64,000 bases of DNA, taken from assembly GCA_016792845.1 (NCBI GenBank), contig JAEUKH010000022.1, positions 124,001 to 188,000 on the forward strand. The letters run 5' to 3'. Made by a program: the position numbers and the translations under genes. The stretch comes from Myxococcales bacterium. Lineage in GTDB: Bacteria > Myxococcota_A > Polyangia > Polyangiales > Ga0077539. Shown here piece after piece: positions 32,994 to 41,427 of this stretch (the first letter of the stretch is position 1; every line of letters begins with the position of its first letter). The notes under the pieces are model-generated. The model was not told the DNA's origin. It made no database searches and saw only the letters and a list, made by a program, of their open reading frames with translations.

Positions 32994-34994
32994 TCAGCCC
33001 GGTGATGGGAGGTCGCACACCCGCGCCTCGGTGCAGACCAGGCCCGAACAGCAATCGGCGGCGCTCCCGCAGGTGGCGCCCCGGGGCCGACACTGGCCCG
33101 TCGAGGGGCGGCAGACCCTGTTGCTGGAGTCGTCGGGCTCGCACACCCCAGAGCAGCACTCGCTGGTGCTCGAACACGCGTTGCCGTTGGGGCGACAGGG
33201 CGGCGGCGTCCAGTAGGGCGAGAGGGCGGTTTGGCGCTCTTGCCCGGGGAGGTAGTAGGCGACCTCGCTCGGGTCGCGGCTCCCGTCGGGGCGGTTGCGC
33301 AGCGCCGTCACCCAGATTTGCTTGATGTTTCGCGTGCCTGCGGCGCTGTTGCCGTAGGGGCGGTTCGAGGTGAACAGGAGCCAGAAGTAGCCGCCCGAGT
33401 CGAAGGGCGAGAAGACCGGTCGCCAGGTGTTGGTGCCCGCGCCGCCGTTGGCGTTGTCGAGGCGCACGAGGCCGGTGCCGTCGGGGCGCACGACCCAGAG
33501 GTCGCCGCGCACCCCCGAGAGCCCTTGGGTGGCCTCGCCCGAACGGCGGGTGTCACCGTGCTGGAAGCTGATCCAGCGGTTGTCGGGGCTCCAGGTGGGG
33601 TGCCAATCGACGCGCCCGCCGGCGGTGTCGGCGGCGCGGTGGATCACCGTCTCGGGGCCGAACTGCCCGTTACCCATCGACGCCGCGCGCACGAGGTCGT
33701 TGTTGCGGTTGGTGTACGCGAGCCACTGGTCATCGGGCGACCACTCGGGGTCGAAGCCCGCGGCCACGGCGCCGAGGTTCGAGCCCGTCACGTCGGTGCC
33801 GTCGGCGTTCAAGAGGCCCATACGGAGGTTGCTGGGGTTGGCGCCGCAGTCGCCCGCGGCGAGCTGGGTGGCGCTGCGGTTGAAGGTCACGCAGCGCCGC
33901 GAGCCCGTGTCGCGGAGCGCCAGCGTCGGCGCGGGGTTGCCCGTCAAATCGCGCGAGAGGTCGTAGAGCGCGAGCCGCTCGCCCCGCCCTTCGAGGAAGC
34001 CCGAGAGCCGCAGCCCGTCGCGCGACACCGCGTGACAGCCGATGCAACTGTCAGACGGATTCGGAAGAAAATCAACACGTTGCGCCGTGTCGACGTCGAT
34101 CCGTGTGAGCCGCGATCGCGGCGGCGACCAATAGTACACGGCCCCCGAGGTGACCCCGTCGACGGTGCGAAACCGCAGCGACGGGCCCTCGAAGCGGCGC
34201 CCCCCCGAGAGCACCGAGACGGTGATTGTGATGGGCTCGGCGAGGTCACTCCCGGCGAGGGCGCCCCACACCTGCGGCGCGGGGGTCAGGGCGTGGCGAA
34301 AGCCCATCGCGGCGCGGGCGATGAGGTCGACCGTGATGTGCGGCCGTTCGAGCCTGACGCGGTACACATCGCTCGCGGCGGGGCTCGGGTGGCGCGCGGT
34401 GAATTGCACGTCGGGCGCGAAGACGTTGCGCGGCATCACCGCGTTGGCGAGCGGATAGTCGACCCCAGGGCCCACCCCCGTGCCGCCGCTGGGCGCGTTG
34501 TTGATCAGGTCTCGGTCGCCCGCGGTGGCGCCGTGACCGAGCTGGACGTACCGCGCCTCGACGGTGACGGTGGTGTCGGCGGTGAGGGCGCTGCCGTCGG
34601 TGGTGGCGACGCGCACCCGCACGGTGCCGCCGAGGCCGCTCGGCGTAAACACCCCCGCCGTCTCGGTGATGCTGCCGAGGAGGGCGGCGTCGAGGCTCCA
34701 GCGCACCTGGGTGACGACGCGGGTGAGGCCGTTGCGCTGCGTGGCGGTGGCGCGGAGGCCGAGCGTCGGCGTGGCCGAGCCGTCGAGGGTGAGGCGCGGG
34801 TTGCCCGGCGTGATGGCCAACGCGACGAGGTCGTCGGGGCGCGCGACGGGTCGGTCGACGGCCGCAACATCGCGCGGCGCGGGCGCGGCGTCGGCTTCGG
34901 CGCAGGGCCCGTCGCAGTCGACGAGCGGCTCGCTGGTGGCGCACCCCGTCGCGGCAAGGGTCGCGAGCACGCCCACGCGCCAGATCACGTTCAT
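32994..34994 (-). CDS. Lipoprotein with Ig-like, CxxCH and PD40-propeller segments
   Basis: 666 residues from the ATG at 34994 (a GTG directly upstream at 34997 is equally possible). Signal and lipobox: GVLATLAATGC. Then a bacterial Ig-like region (LDGSATPTLGLRATAT), a beta domain, and a single heme-binding-type motif CIGCH (Cys317, Cys320, His321 in this numbering) in PSDSCIGCHAVSRDG. PD40/TolB-like propeller blades follow (FDPEWSPDDQWLAYTNRN, HPTWSPDNRWISFQHG, WRPVFSPFDSGGYFWLLF). The C-terminus is Cys-rich (CSSTSECCSGVC, CGSAADCCSGLVC), a repeat often seen in myxobacterial surface proteins. A mono-heme extracellular protein is plausible; function unknown. Confidence 0.8.
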   Translation of the reverse strand: MNVIWRVGVLATLAATGCATSEPLVDCDGPCAEADAAPAPRDVAAVDRPVARPDDLVALAITPGNPRLTLDGSATPTLGLRATATQRNGLTRVVTQVRWSLDAALLGSITETAGVFTPSGLGGTVRVRVATTDGSALTADTTVTVEARYVQLGHGATAGDRDLINNAPSGGTGVGPGVDYPLANAVMPRNVFAPDVQFTARHPSPAASDVYRVRLERPHITVDLIARAAMGFRHALTPAPQVWGALAGSDLAEPITITVSVLSGGRRFEGPSLRFRTVDGVTSGAVYYWSPPRSRLTRIDVDTAQRVDFLPNPSDSCIGCHAVSRDGLRLSGFLEGRGERLALYDLSRDLTGNPAPTLALRDTGSRRCVTFNRSATQLAAGDCGANPSNLRMGLLNADGTDVTGSNLGAVAAGFDPEWSPDDQWLAYTNRNNDLVRAASMGNGQFGPETVIHRAADTAGGRVDWHPTWSPDNRWISFQHGDTRRSGEATQGLSGVRGDLWVVRPDGTGLVRLDNANGGAGTNTWRPVFSPFDSGGYFWLLFTSNRPYGNSAAGTRNIKQIWVTALRNRPDGSRDPSEVAYYLPGQERQTALSPYWTPPPCRPNGNACSSTSECCSGVCEPDDSSNRVCRPSTGQCRPRGATCGSAADCCSGLVCTEARVCDLPSPG

Positions 34995-35003
34995 CACGGT
35001 CAG

Positions 35004-35009
35004 AACGTA
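35004..35009 (-). promoter_or_regulatory. Candidate -10 element of a leaderless transcript
   Basis: TACGTT on the minus strand is 6 nt from the GTG at 34997 and 9 nt from the ATG at 34994. The predicted mRNA start coincides with the start codons. Confidence 0.33.
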
Positions 35010-35103
35010 CCGGCCTTCGACCGGGGTGTCACATGGTCACGGCGCTGCCCAGCGCGACGCGCCGAGCACCCGAAGCGCGAGAGACTGTGCTAGGGCCCCG
35101 GTG

Positions 35104-36231
35104 ATGCGTGCGGTGTATGTGCACTTTCCGTGGTGCGTTCAGCGGTGCCCGTACTGTGATTTTGCGACCGTGGCAGAGCTGCCGCAGAAGATCCCGCACG
35201 CGCGCTACAGCGATGCGGTGGTGGCCGAGTGGGCGCTGCGCCGTCGGGCCGATCTGCCGCGCCCCGAGACCTTGTTCTTCGGGGGCGGTACGCCGAGCCT
35301 GTGGTCGCTCGACGCCCTCGGTCGCGTGGTCGCCGCGGTGGGCGCGACCGGCGAGGTGACCGTCGAGTGCAACCCCACCTCGCTCGACGAGGCCCACGCG
35401 CGGGCCCTCTCGGCGGCGGGCGTCAACCGCCTCTCGATCGGCGTTCAGTCGCTGCGAGATCATCACCTCAGGTACCTCGGCCGCGTGCACGACGCCGACG
35501 AGGCCCTCGGGGCCGTGCGCGCCGCGGTGCGCTCGGGGCTCAGGGTCAGCGCCGATTTGATGTTCGGCCTCGATCAGCAGACCCTCGACGCGCTCGTGGG
35601 CGACGCCCAACAGCTGATCGACGCGGGGGTCGAGCATCTCAGCTGTTATGCGCTCACCATCGAGCCCGCGACGCGGTTCGGCGAGCTCGCGCGCAAGGGG
35701 CGGTTGCCGCGCATGCACGACGACGCGGTGGCCGAGCTCTACCTCGGTCTCGAGTCGTACCTCCATGATCAAGGCTTCGAGCACTACGAGGTGAGCAACT
35801 ACGCGCGGCCGGGCTGTGAGAGCGTCCACAATCGCGCGTATTGGCGAGGCGAAGACTATGTGGGCCTCGGCGCAGGGGCCGTCGGCGCCGTCACCCGACC
35901 GGGCGAACCCGACGCCGACCGCTGGCGCAACGACGCCGACGTGGCGGCCTATCTCAGCGCCATCGAGACCGGCCGGCTCCCGCCCGCAGAGTGCGAGCGC
36001 CTCGACGCCGAGACCCGGGTGCGCGAGGCCCTCCTCCTCGGCATGCGCACCCGCGAGGGCACCGCGCTCTCGACCGTCGAAGCGCGCACGGGCCTCGACC
36101 CGCGGGTGGGGCGCGAGGCCGTGCTGGCCCGCGAGCGCGCGCGGGGCAACGTGCGCGACGACGACGGCCGGTGGCGCATCCCTTCGTCGCGTTGGCTCCA
36201 CGCCGACGACATCATCGCGCGGCTGTTCTGA
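35104..36231 (+). CDS. hemW: Radical-SAM heme chaperone HemW
   Basis: 375 residues. HemW is the coproporphyrinogen III dehydrogenase-like protein that carries heme to acceptor proteins. The cluster motif Cys11-x3-Cys15-x2-Cys18 is followed by Asp-Phe (CVQRCPYCDF), so it lacks the fourth Cys of true HemN. FFGGGTPS, ECNPTSLD, NRLSIGVQSL and the DLMFGLDQQT and HYEVSNYARPG motifs confirm the family. ATG at 35104, preceded by an alternative GTG at 35101; longer in-frame starts run into the divergent promoter region. About 105 bp separate it from the divergent PD40 lipoprotein gene. Confidence 0.93.
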   Translation: MRAVYVHFPWCVQRCPYCDFATVAELPQKIPHARYSDAVVAEWALRRRADLPRPETLFFGGGTPSLWSLDALGRVVAAVGATGEVTVECNPTSLDEAHARALSAAGVNRLSIGVQSLRDHHLRYLGRVHDADEALGAVRAAVRSGLRVSADLMFGLDQQTLDALVGDAQQLIDAGVEHLSCYALTIEPATRFGELARKGRLPRMHDDAVAELYLGLESYLHDQGFEHYEVSNYARPGCESVHNRAYWRGEDYVGLGAGAVGAVTRPGEPDADRWRNDADVAAYLSAIETGRLPPAECERLDAETRVREALLLGMRTREGTALSTVEARTGLDPRVGREAVLARERARGNVRDDDGRWRIPSSRWLHADDIIARLF

Positions 36232-36273
36232 TCTCACGTTGCAGCCTTTTCGCCAGCGCCCCATGGTTGGCGG

Positions 36274-36279
36274 TAGGCT
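36274..36279 (+). promoter_or_regulatory. Candidate -10 element of a short-leader transcript
   Basis: TAGGCT ends 9 nt before the GTG at 36289, the same hexamer and spacing as at 50518-50523. No Shine-Dalgarno is present before this GTG. Confidence 0.35.
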
Positions 36280-36288
36280 CGCGCTCGC

Positions 36289-36870
36289 GTGAAGCGTGAT
36301 TGCTACATCTCGGTCGACATCGAAGCCGACGGGGCCATCCCCGGGGTGTTCTCGATGCTCTCTCTCGGGGCCGCGGTGGTGGGTCGGCACCACCTCGCAG
36401 ACGACCCGACGGCGTGCTTCTACATCGAGCTCCAGCCCATCTCGGCGCGCTTCGACGAGGCCGCCATGAAGGTCAACCAGCTCGACCGAGGGCGGCTCGA
36501 GCGCGAGGGGGCCGCTCCGGCCCTCGCCATGGCCCGCTTCGAGGCTTGGGTGCGCGAGGCAGCCAGTGACGCGAAGCCCGTCTTCGTCGGCTTCAACGCG
36601 ACCTTCGATTGGATGTTCGTGCACTGGTACTTCGTGCACTTCCTCGGGCGCTCGCCTTTTGGCATCGCGGGGCTCGACATCAAAGCCTACGCGATGGGCA
36701 GCTTGGGCCTCGAGCGCTGGAGCGACACCACCAAGCGCAACCTCGATCGGCGATTTCTCGCCACCGACGTGCACACCCACCACGCCCTCGATGACGCGCG
36801 CGAACAAGCCGAAATCTTCTCAAGATTGAGAGCTTTTACGCAGTCGCAAAATCCTTCGCGAAATCGTTGA
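36289..36870 (+). CDS. DEDDh-type 3'-5' exonuclease
   Basis: 193 residues, a stand-alone exonuclease domain of the RNase T / DnaQ type. Exo I has Asp10 and Glu12 (YISVDIEADG), Exo II has Asp107 (FVGFNATFDWMF), and Exo III has His164 and Asp169 (HTHHALDDAREQ), so all catalytic residues are present. It probably removes 3' nucleotides from DNA or RNA; the substrate is open. GTG at 36289 is chosen because it places VDIEADG close to the N-terminus as in relatives. The 104-nt gap that follows has no gene. Confidence 0.88.
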   Translation: MKRDCYISVDIEADGAIPGVFSMLSLGAAVVGRHHLADDPTACFYIELQPISARFDEAAMKVNQLDRGRLEREGAAPALAMARFEAWVREAASDAKPVFVGFNATFDWMFVHWYFVHFLGRSPFGIAGLDIKAYAMGSLGLERWSDTTKRNLDRRFLATDVHTHHALDDAREQAEIFSRLRAFTQSQNPSRNR

Positions 36871-36974
36871 CGCGGAGGGCCATCGCCGGGCCCCGGCTGA
36901 AATCAGCGGTGTGTCACGGGCGCCGCGATTGACGAAGGCGCGGCTCCGCGCAGAGACTCCCCGGCGAGAGGCCC

Positions 36975-38801
36975 ATGAGAGCAACGACCTCAGTGTTTCG
37001 CGCCGCCCCAAGATGGCTCGGCGCCTTGAGTCTGCTGGGGGCCCTCGCGGGCTGCGGCGACACCTCACCCGCGCAGGGCGGGGGTGACGCGGGCAGCGAC
37101 GCGGGGCCGCCGCTCCCGGCGTTTCGGGTGCTGGTCGACAGCAACCGCGACGGCGAAGTGAACGATCAAGATTTCGCGACCCGCGGCGCGTTCAGCGCGT
37201 CGCACGGCGCGGTGTTTCTGGCCAACGTCGACGATGACGACGAAGACCACGCGGTCGACGCAGAAGACGACGCGGTCAACGGCGAGGCCGACGCGGCCGA
37301 CCTCGCGCGCATTCGCACGGCCCCGTGGCCTGCGGTGCCCGCGGGCGCCTCGGGGGCCGTCACCGTCGAGCACCAGGGCGACACGCTCGTTCGGCTCTTT
37401 CGACGCACGGGCGAGGGCTTCGAGCGCTTCGACCCTGCCACGATGCAGCTCACCGAGGCCGAGCTCCGCGCGGGGGTCGAGCTCGGCATCGAGTCGACAG
37501 ACTTCCCCACCGAGGCGTGGGACGGCACGGTGACGGTGCGGGTGGCCGTCACGCAGGCCAGCACGGCCCTCGCCGACGACCAGGTGACGCTCCGGGTCGC
37601 GCCCTGGGTGATCGACAACTCGATCCACCAGACTGAGCATGTGTACGGCCCCATCGCGACCGGCGTACGCCCCGCGGTGGTGTTCTTTCGCGACCTCGAG
37701 ACCGCGACGCTGAGCGACACGATGCTCCTCGAAGGCATCAACACGCTTCGCACCGAGTATCACCCCAATCGGCTCGAAGGCCCCGATGTCTGGATGCAAG
37801 ACATCATGGAGTTCGGGTGGACGTCGATGCCCGGCCCCGGGGGGCGTCACGCCATGCACGTCGTGCTGCGTTCGCCCAACCGGCAGCGCCCCATGGCGCT
37901 CTTCACCACCAACGAATACCTCGGCCCCGACCGCGGATACGTCTGGAAGAGCGCCCCCGCTCGCGACAACGGCCGCACCCACGACGTGAGCCTCGACTCG
38001 TTCGGCAACCTTGAGCTCGTGCCCCCGTACCCGGGGCGCCCGATGGGGCGGCTCTATCACGGCTCGGTGACCGCGCGTTCGAGCGACATTTCGCTGCGCG
38101 CCTTCCTCAACGCGCAGGGCGTCCAGGGGCCGCCGATGTTGGTCGATACGTCGTGGCTCACGGTGGGCCACGTCGATGAGTTCATGAGCTTCATCCCCGC
38201 GAACACCCCCCGCGGGTGGAAGCTCCTCTGGGCCTCTCCCCGCGAGGGCCGCGCCCTCCTTCAGCGTTACGCCGACCAGGGTGAGACCCAAGCCAACGCG
38301 CTCCTCTTCGAGGGGATGCGCTGGTACTACCCCGAAGACTCGCCGAATTTCGGCACCACCTACCCCGCCCAGCGCCGCCTGAGCGCCGTGCTCGCCGACG
38401 CCGACCTCATGGCCTTCAACCAGCGCATCCAAGGCATCCTCGACGGGTTGCGCGAAGACCTCCAGCGCGAGACCGGCCTCACCGACGCCGAGATCATCGA
38501 GATGCCCTTCTTGTTCTGGGACGGCGACGGCGGCGGCGCGGGCGCGTACATGCCCGGCACCGTCAACCTCTTGCGCTACGGCTCCAGCGTGGTGGTCGCC
38601 CGCCCGCACGGCCCCGTCAACGCCGATGGCGAAGACATCGTCGAGCTCGACCTCATCGAGCGGCTCCGACCCGACGGGGTCACCGTTCACTTCGCCGAAC
38701 AGTGGGATCTCCTCCACGCGGCGCTCGGAGAAGTACATTGTGGCACCAACGCGGTGCGGGTCATCCCCGAGCGCGGCGCCTGGTGGGAGGGGCTTCGATG
38801 A
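36975..38801 (+). CDS. Peptidyl-arginine deiminase (eukaryote-type PAD) lipoprotein
   Basis: 608 residues. Signal and lipobox (SLLGALAGC) predict a lipid-anchored exported protein. An acidic region with EF-hand-like DSNRDGEVNDQDF follows, then Ig-like and catalytic domains. The catalytic residues of vertebrate PADs are in place: Asp276 in WMQDIMEFG, His399 and Asp401 in VGHVDEFMSFIP, and Cys589 in VHCGTNAVRVIP. GWKLLWASPREGRALLQ and ALLFEGMRWY also match PAD4-like wording. It should convert protein arginine to citrulline, likely calcium-dependent, outside the cytoplasm. This is the PF03068 type, not the shorter agmatine-deiminase-like Porphyromonas enzyme. Coupled to the HEAT gene (ATGA). Confidence 0.9.
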   Translation: MRATTSVFRAAPRWLGALSLLGALAGCGDTSPAQGGGDAGSDAGPPLPAFRVLVDSNRDGEVNDQDFATRGAFSASHGAVFLANVDDDDEDHAVDAEDDAVNGEADAADLARIRTAPWPAVPAGASGAVTVEHQGDTLVRLFRRTGEGFERFDPATMQLTEAELRAGVELGIESTDFPTEAWDGTVTVRVAVTQASTALADDQVTLRVAPWVIDNSIHQTEHVYGPIATGVRPAVVFFRDLETATLSDTMLLEGINTLRTEYHPNRLEGPDVWMQDIMEFGWTSMPGPGGRHAMHVVLRSPNRQRPMALFTTNEYLGPDRGYVWKSAPARDNGRTHDVSLDSFGNLELVPPYPGRPMGRLYHGSVTARSSDISLRAFLNAQGVQGPPMLVDTSWLTVGHVDEFMSFIPANTPRGWKLLWASPREGRALLQRYADQGETQANALLFEGMRWYYPEDSPNFGTTYPAQRRLSAVLADADLMAFNQRIQGILDGLREDLQRETGLTDAEIIEMPFLFWDGDGGGAGAYMPGTVNLLRYGSSVVVARPHGPVNADGEDIVELDLIERLRPDGVTVHFAEQWDLLHAALGEVHCGTNAVRVIPERGAWWEGLR

Positions 38802-39691
38802 AGCACAAAGCATGGGTATGGGGCCTGGCACTGAGCCTCCTCGCGGGGGCCGCGACGGCCGACCCGCTCCTGGGCGCCGGGGCGATGGCCCCGACCCTCG
38901 AACGCGCGCTGCAATCGCAGATGCGCGCCGACCGACGCGCCCATCCGCAAGCGTGGCAGGCGGTGTCGAGCCTTCAGGGCATCCGCCCGGGGGTGTACCG
39001 CGCCACGCGCCTCCAACGCCCTTCGGTCTCGCGTGAGCTGCGCGCCCTCGGGCCCGACGCGCTCTTGCCGATGCTCGACGCCCTCGCCGGGGCAGGGTTC
39101 GGCGGCGCGCTGAGCCCCGCCGAGCGCGAGGCCCTCACCGTCGGCATGCTCGAAGCCGTGGGCGTTCTCCGCGACCCGCGCGCCTTGCCCGTGCTCAGCG
39201 CGGCCTACGAGCGCGCCTCGGGGCCGACCATGCTCCGCGCCGCGGCCCGGGGCCTGGCCATGTCGGGCGACCCCGCGGCCCTCGCGCGGGTGCAGCGCGG
39301 CGCCTCCGAGGGCGAGCTCGCTCAACGCGCCACCAGCCTCGCGGCCCTCGGCGTGAGCCCCAACCCCGCGGTGACACCCTGGCTCGTCGCGCGCCTCGCT
39401 GCGCCCGAGCCCGCGCTGGTCGAGGCCGCGGCCGCCGCCCTCGGTGAGCGTCACAGCGCCTGGGCCGCCACCGCGAGGCGCCAAAACGACCCCGACCGGG
39501 CCCTCGTCGCCCGTAGCCTCGTGGCGAGCTTTCTCAGGGCCGACCCGGCGCACGAGCGCGCCCTCCAGACCGCGGTGCTCGCCGTGGGCGGCGCCGAGAC
39601 CCTCGCGGCCATCGACGCCCTCAACACCGGCGCGGCCCCCCGAGACGCCGCCCGCCTCGCGACCCTCAGGCGCCTCGCCGCACGTCAGTAA
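38798..39691 (+). CDS. Exported HEAT-repeat protein
   Basis: 297 residues. MKHKAWVWGLALSLLAGAATA is a signal peptide. The rest is short paired helices typical of HEAT repeats (LRDPRALPVLSAAYERASGP, LAMSGDPAALARVQRGA, ALGVSPNPAVTPWLVARLAA, AVGGAETLAAIDALNTG). Its ATG overlaps the stop of the arginine deiminase gene (38798-38801), so the two are made together; it may be a substrate, chaperone or inhibitor of that enzyme. An upstream in-frame start at 38702 lies inside the deiminase gene and is rejected. Confidence 0.82.
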   Translation: MKHKAWVWGLALSLLAGAATADPLLGAGAMAPTLERALQSQMRADRRAHPQAWQAVSSLQGIRPGVYRATRLQRPSVSRELRALGPDALLPMLDALAGAGFGGALSPAEREALTVGMLEAVGVLRDPRALPVLSAAYERASGPTMLRAAARGLAMSGDPAALARVQRGASEGELAQRATSLAALGVSPNPAVTPWLVARLAAPEPALVEAAAAALGERHSAWAATARRQNDPDRALVARSLVASFLRADPAHERALQTAVLAVGGAETLAAIDALNTGAAPRDAARLATLRRLAARQ

Positions 39692-39713
39692 CTCACTGTA
39701 AACAATCGAGAAA

Positions 39714-39739
39714 GAGCGGGCCTTTGCTCAGCCCGGCTC
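39714..39739. terminator. Possible hairpin between convergent genes
   Basis: GAGCGGGC (39714-39721) pairs with GCCCGGCTC (39731-39739) with one bulge around a 9-nt loop. It lies between the end of the HEAT gene and the end of the minus-strand gene. There is no clear T-run on either side, so terminator function is uncertain. Confidence 0.3.
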
Positions 39740-40306
39740 GACGTAGCGGGCCCAACTCGCGGCCCCGCGGGCGAGGTCGCGCCGAAGCGTCGAGACGAGG
39801 TAGAAGCCGACCGCGCTGACCACGACCAACGCGCCCTCGACGGCGAGGAGCTGCACCCCGTAGCCCTCGGCCGCCGCGAGGCGGTACGCCCACACGCCGC
39901 CCACGAGGGCCACGCTGTTGAGCCCGACGGCCTGGTGGAGCTGCGATTCGAGCGGCGCGCTGAGGGTCTTGGCCTTGGCTTCAAGGTGCGCGCGGGCCGC
40001 CGCGTCGCGGTCGCCCTGACCCTCGCGGTAGTTCGCGCCCTCGCCGGTCGGAGCCAGCGACACCCGCTCGCCCAACGCGACCTCGAGGAGCTGACACACC
40101 AAGGCCTTCGGCGCCGCGCGCGCGAGCCGTAAGGCGCGCTCTCGGTTGCCCGCTGACATCAGGCGCCCCACCACCGCGTCGAGCGCCGCGAAGTTGACCC
40201 GACCCGCGACCAGGAGCCACAGCACCCGGGCCGTCGCGAGGCCGCCGCGCAGCGCGAAGAACACCCACAAGAGCAGGCCGATTTGCGCGTAGTCTGTGCT
40301 CACCAT
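39728..40306 (-). CDS. Membrane protein, MotA/TolQ/ExbB-like in outline
   Basis: 192 residues with three predicted membrane segments (about 10-35, 125-145 and 150-170). The stretch LMSAGNRERALRLARAAPKALVCQLLEV resembles the cytoplasmic part of MotA/TolQ/ExbB proton-channel proteins, and the spacing of helices fits a shortened version. The conserved polar residues of that family are not clearly seen, so the call is tentative. It starts 6 nt before the stop of the upstream PpiC gene on the same strand, so the two are probably co-transcribed. Confidence 0.6.
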   Translation of the reverse strand: MVSTDYAQIGLLLWVFFALRGGLATARVLWLLVAGRVNFAALDAVVGRLMSAGNRERALRLARAAPKALVCQLLEVALGERVSLAPTGEGANYREGQGDRDAAARAHLEAKAKTLSAPLESQLHQAVGLNSVALVGGVWAYRLAAAEGYGVQLLAVEGALVVVSAVGFYLVSTLRRDLARGAASWARYVEPG

Positions 40307-40312
40307 GGTGAC

Positions 40313-41335
40313 CTAATGCGGCGGGTGCAGCGGCGCCTGAGGCTCGAAGCTCGGCAGGTTGCCGAGGTCGCTCGGCGGCAAGTGAATGAGGTCGAGCCGG
40401 TCGTCATGAACCTCAGGGTTAAGCCGCGCCCGAACCTCTTGCAAGAGCGCGGCCTCGCGCCGCGTGCGGCGCTCGCGCACGATAAACCCTCGGATCGAGC
40501 GCACCACGTCGGGGTCGTCGATCGCGCGCCGTAGCGCCGGGCGGATCCCCGTCAACACCGCCACCCCGAAGCGCCCCTCAGGCAGCGGCACCGGCGGCGT
40601 CACCTCGGTCTCGCGAGACAACGCGAACACCGCGCTCGCGAGCGGAGCCGCCACCCCCGCGCCGTCACCCGAAGGGTGCCCCGAGCGCTCGAAATAGAAC
40701 GCGTCTCCCTCGTGCGCGCGGGTCGCCTCATCGACCGAGCGGGCCCGCACCACCTCGCGCACCCTGCGCATGTCGCCCCGGGCCGCGCGGCACTCGGTCA
40801 GCGCCGCCTGGGCGTCTGCGGCGTTGCCCACGATCACCACCGTCGCGCGGCGGTACTCGGGAGATTGGTAGTCTGAGAGGTGCCCGTTGTAGTACGCCGT
40901 CACCTCGCTCTGGGGCACCGAGTCAGGGGTGATCGCCTCAAGAATCGACCGCTGTTCGAGGCGCTGCGAGAGGATGCGCCGCACCGTCGCCGACACCTGC
41001 GGGTCGCGGTCGATGCCGCGCTGCCGCGCCTCTCGGGCGAGGAGCATCGTCGTCACGAGCGCCTCAAGCTGCTCGCGCTGCCGCGCCGGGTCGCGGTACC
41101 CCTGTCTGATCGGCTCGGGCGCCTCGTTGAGCAGGTCTTCGAACGCGCCCACGGTGATCGTCTCGTCGCCCACCCGGGCCAGCACCCGGGCCCGACGCGC
41201 TTGCTCGGCCTCGCTCACCCCGGCGTCGCGCGGTTGCGCCTCGGCCCGCGACGGGGATGCCCACAATCCTGCGAGAAACACCAGTGTTGCGCACACCGAC
41301 CCACGAAACCTACCCGAGCGTCGCTCATAAACCAT
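40313..41335 (-). CDS. Exported PpiC/SurA-like peptidyl-prolyl isomerase
   Basis: 340 residues. ATG at 41335 gives a signal peptide (SVCATLVFLAGLWASPSRAEA); an in-frame start at 41383 adds only 16 residues ahead of it. A SurA-type chaperone region (VGDETITVGAFEDLLNEAP; ALVTTMLLAREARQRGID) precedes a parvulin-like rotamase domain (YRRATVVIVGNAADAQAAL, then EGDAFYFERSGH and FALSRETEVTPPVPLPEGRFG). Parvulins in the periplasm help outer-membrane proteins and lipoproteins fold. The signature residues of the active site are weakly kept, so it may act mainly as chaperone. Confidence 0.82.
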   Translation of the reverse strand: MVYERRSGRFRGSVCATLVFLAGLWASPSRAEAQPRDAGVSEAEQARRARVLARVGDETITVGAFEDLLNEAPEPIRQGYRDPARQREQLEALVTTMLLAREARQRGIDRDPQVSATVRRILSQRLEQRSILEAITPDSVPQSEVTAYYNGHLSDYQSPEYRRATVVIVGNAADAQAALTECRAARGDMRRVREVVRARSVDEATRAHEGDAFYFERSGHPSGDGAGVAAPLASAVFALSRETEVTPPVPLPEGRFGVAVLTGIRPALRRAIDDPDVVRSIRGFIVRERRTRREAALLQEVRARLNPEVHDDRLDLIHLPPSDLGNLPSFEPQAPLHPPH

Positions 41336-41400
41336 CGCCTGATCGGGCTCGCACGGTCGATCACGCTTCGTCAAGGGTGCCACGCGTGTGATAGCGTAGC

Positions 41401-41422
41401 GGTCTCTCGTTCACGAGACACC
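41401..41422. promoter_or_regulatory. Inverted repeat at the pseudokinase 5' end
   Basis: GGTCTCTCGT (41401-41410) and ACGAGACACC (41413-41422) are inverted copies with one mismatch, separated by TC. A -10-like TAGCGT at 41392-41397 would start transcription near 41404, placing a hairpin at the very 5' end of the mRNA and 5 nt before the ATG at 41428. It could equally be an operator shared with the divergent ppiC gene. Confidence 0.42.
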
Positions 41423-41427
41423 GCACG

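Noticed and set aside
33231..35093. 620-residue plus-strand open frame opposite the PD40 lipoprotein
   Set aside because: Composition is Gly/Arg/Val-rich with no motifs; the minus-strand gene has a signal peptide, propeller blades and CxxCH in order.
35029..36807. 592-residue minus-strand open frame over hemW and the exonuclease
   Set aside because: Both plus-strand genes have complete catalytic motifs; the antisense frame has none.
37065..38831. 588-residue minus-strand open frame over the arginine deiminase
   Set aside because: Antisense of a gene with all PAD catalytic residues; its own sequence is a Val/Glu/Arg-rich shadow.
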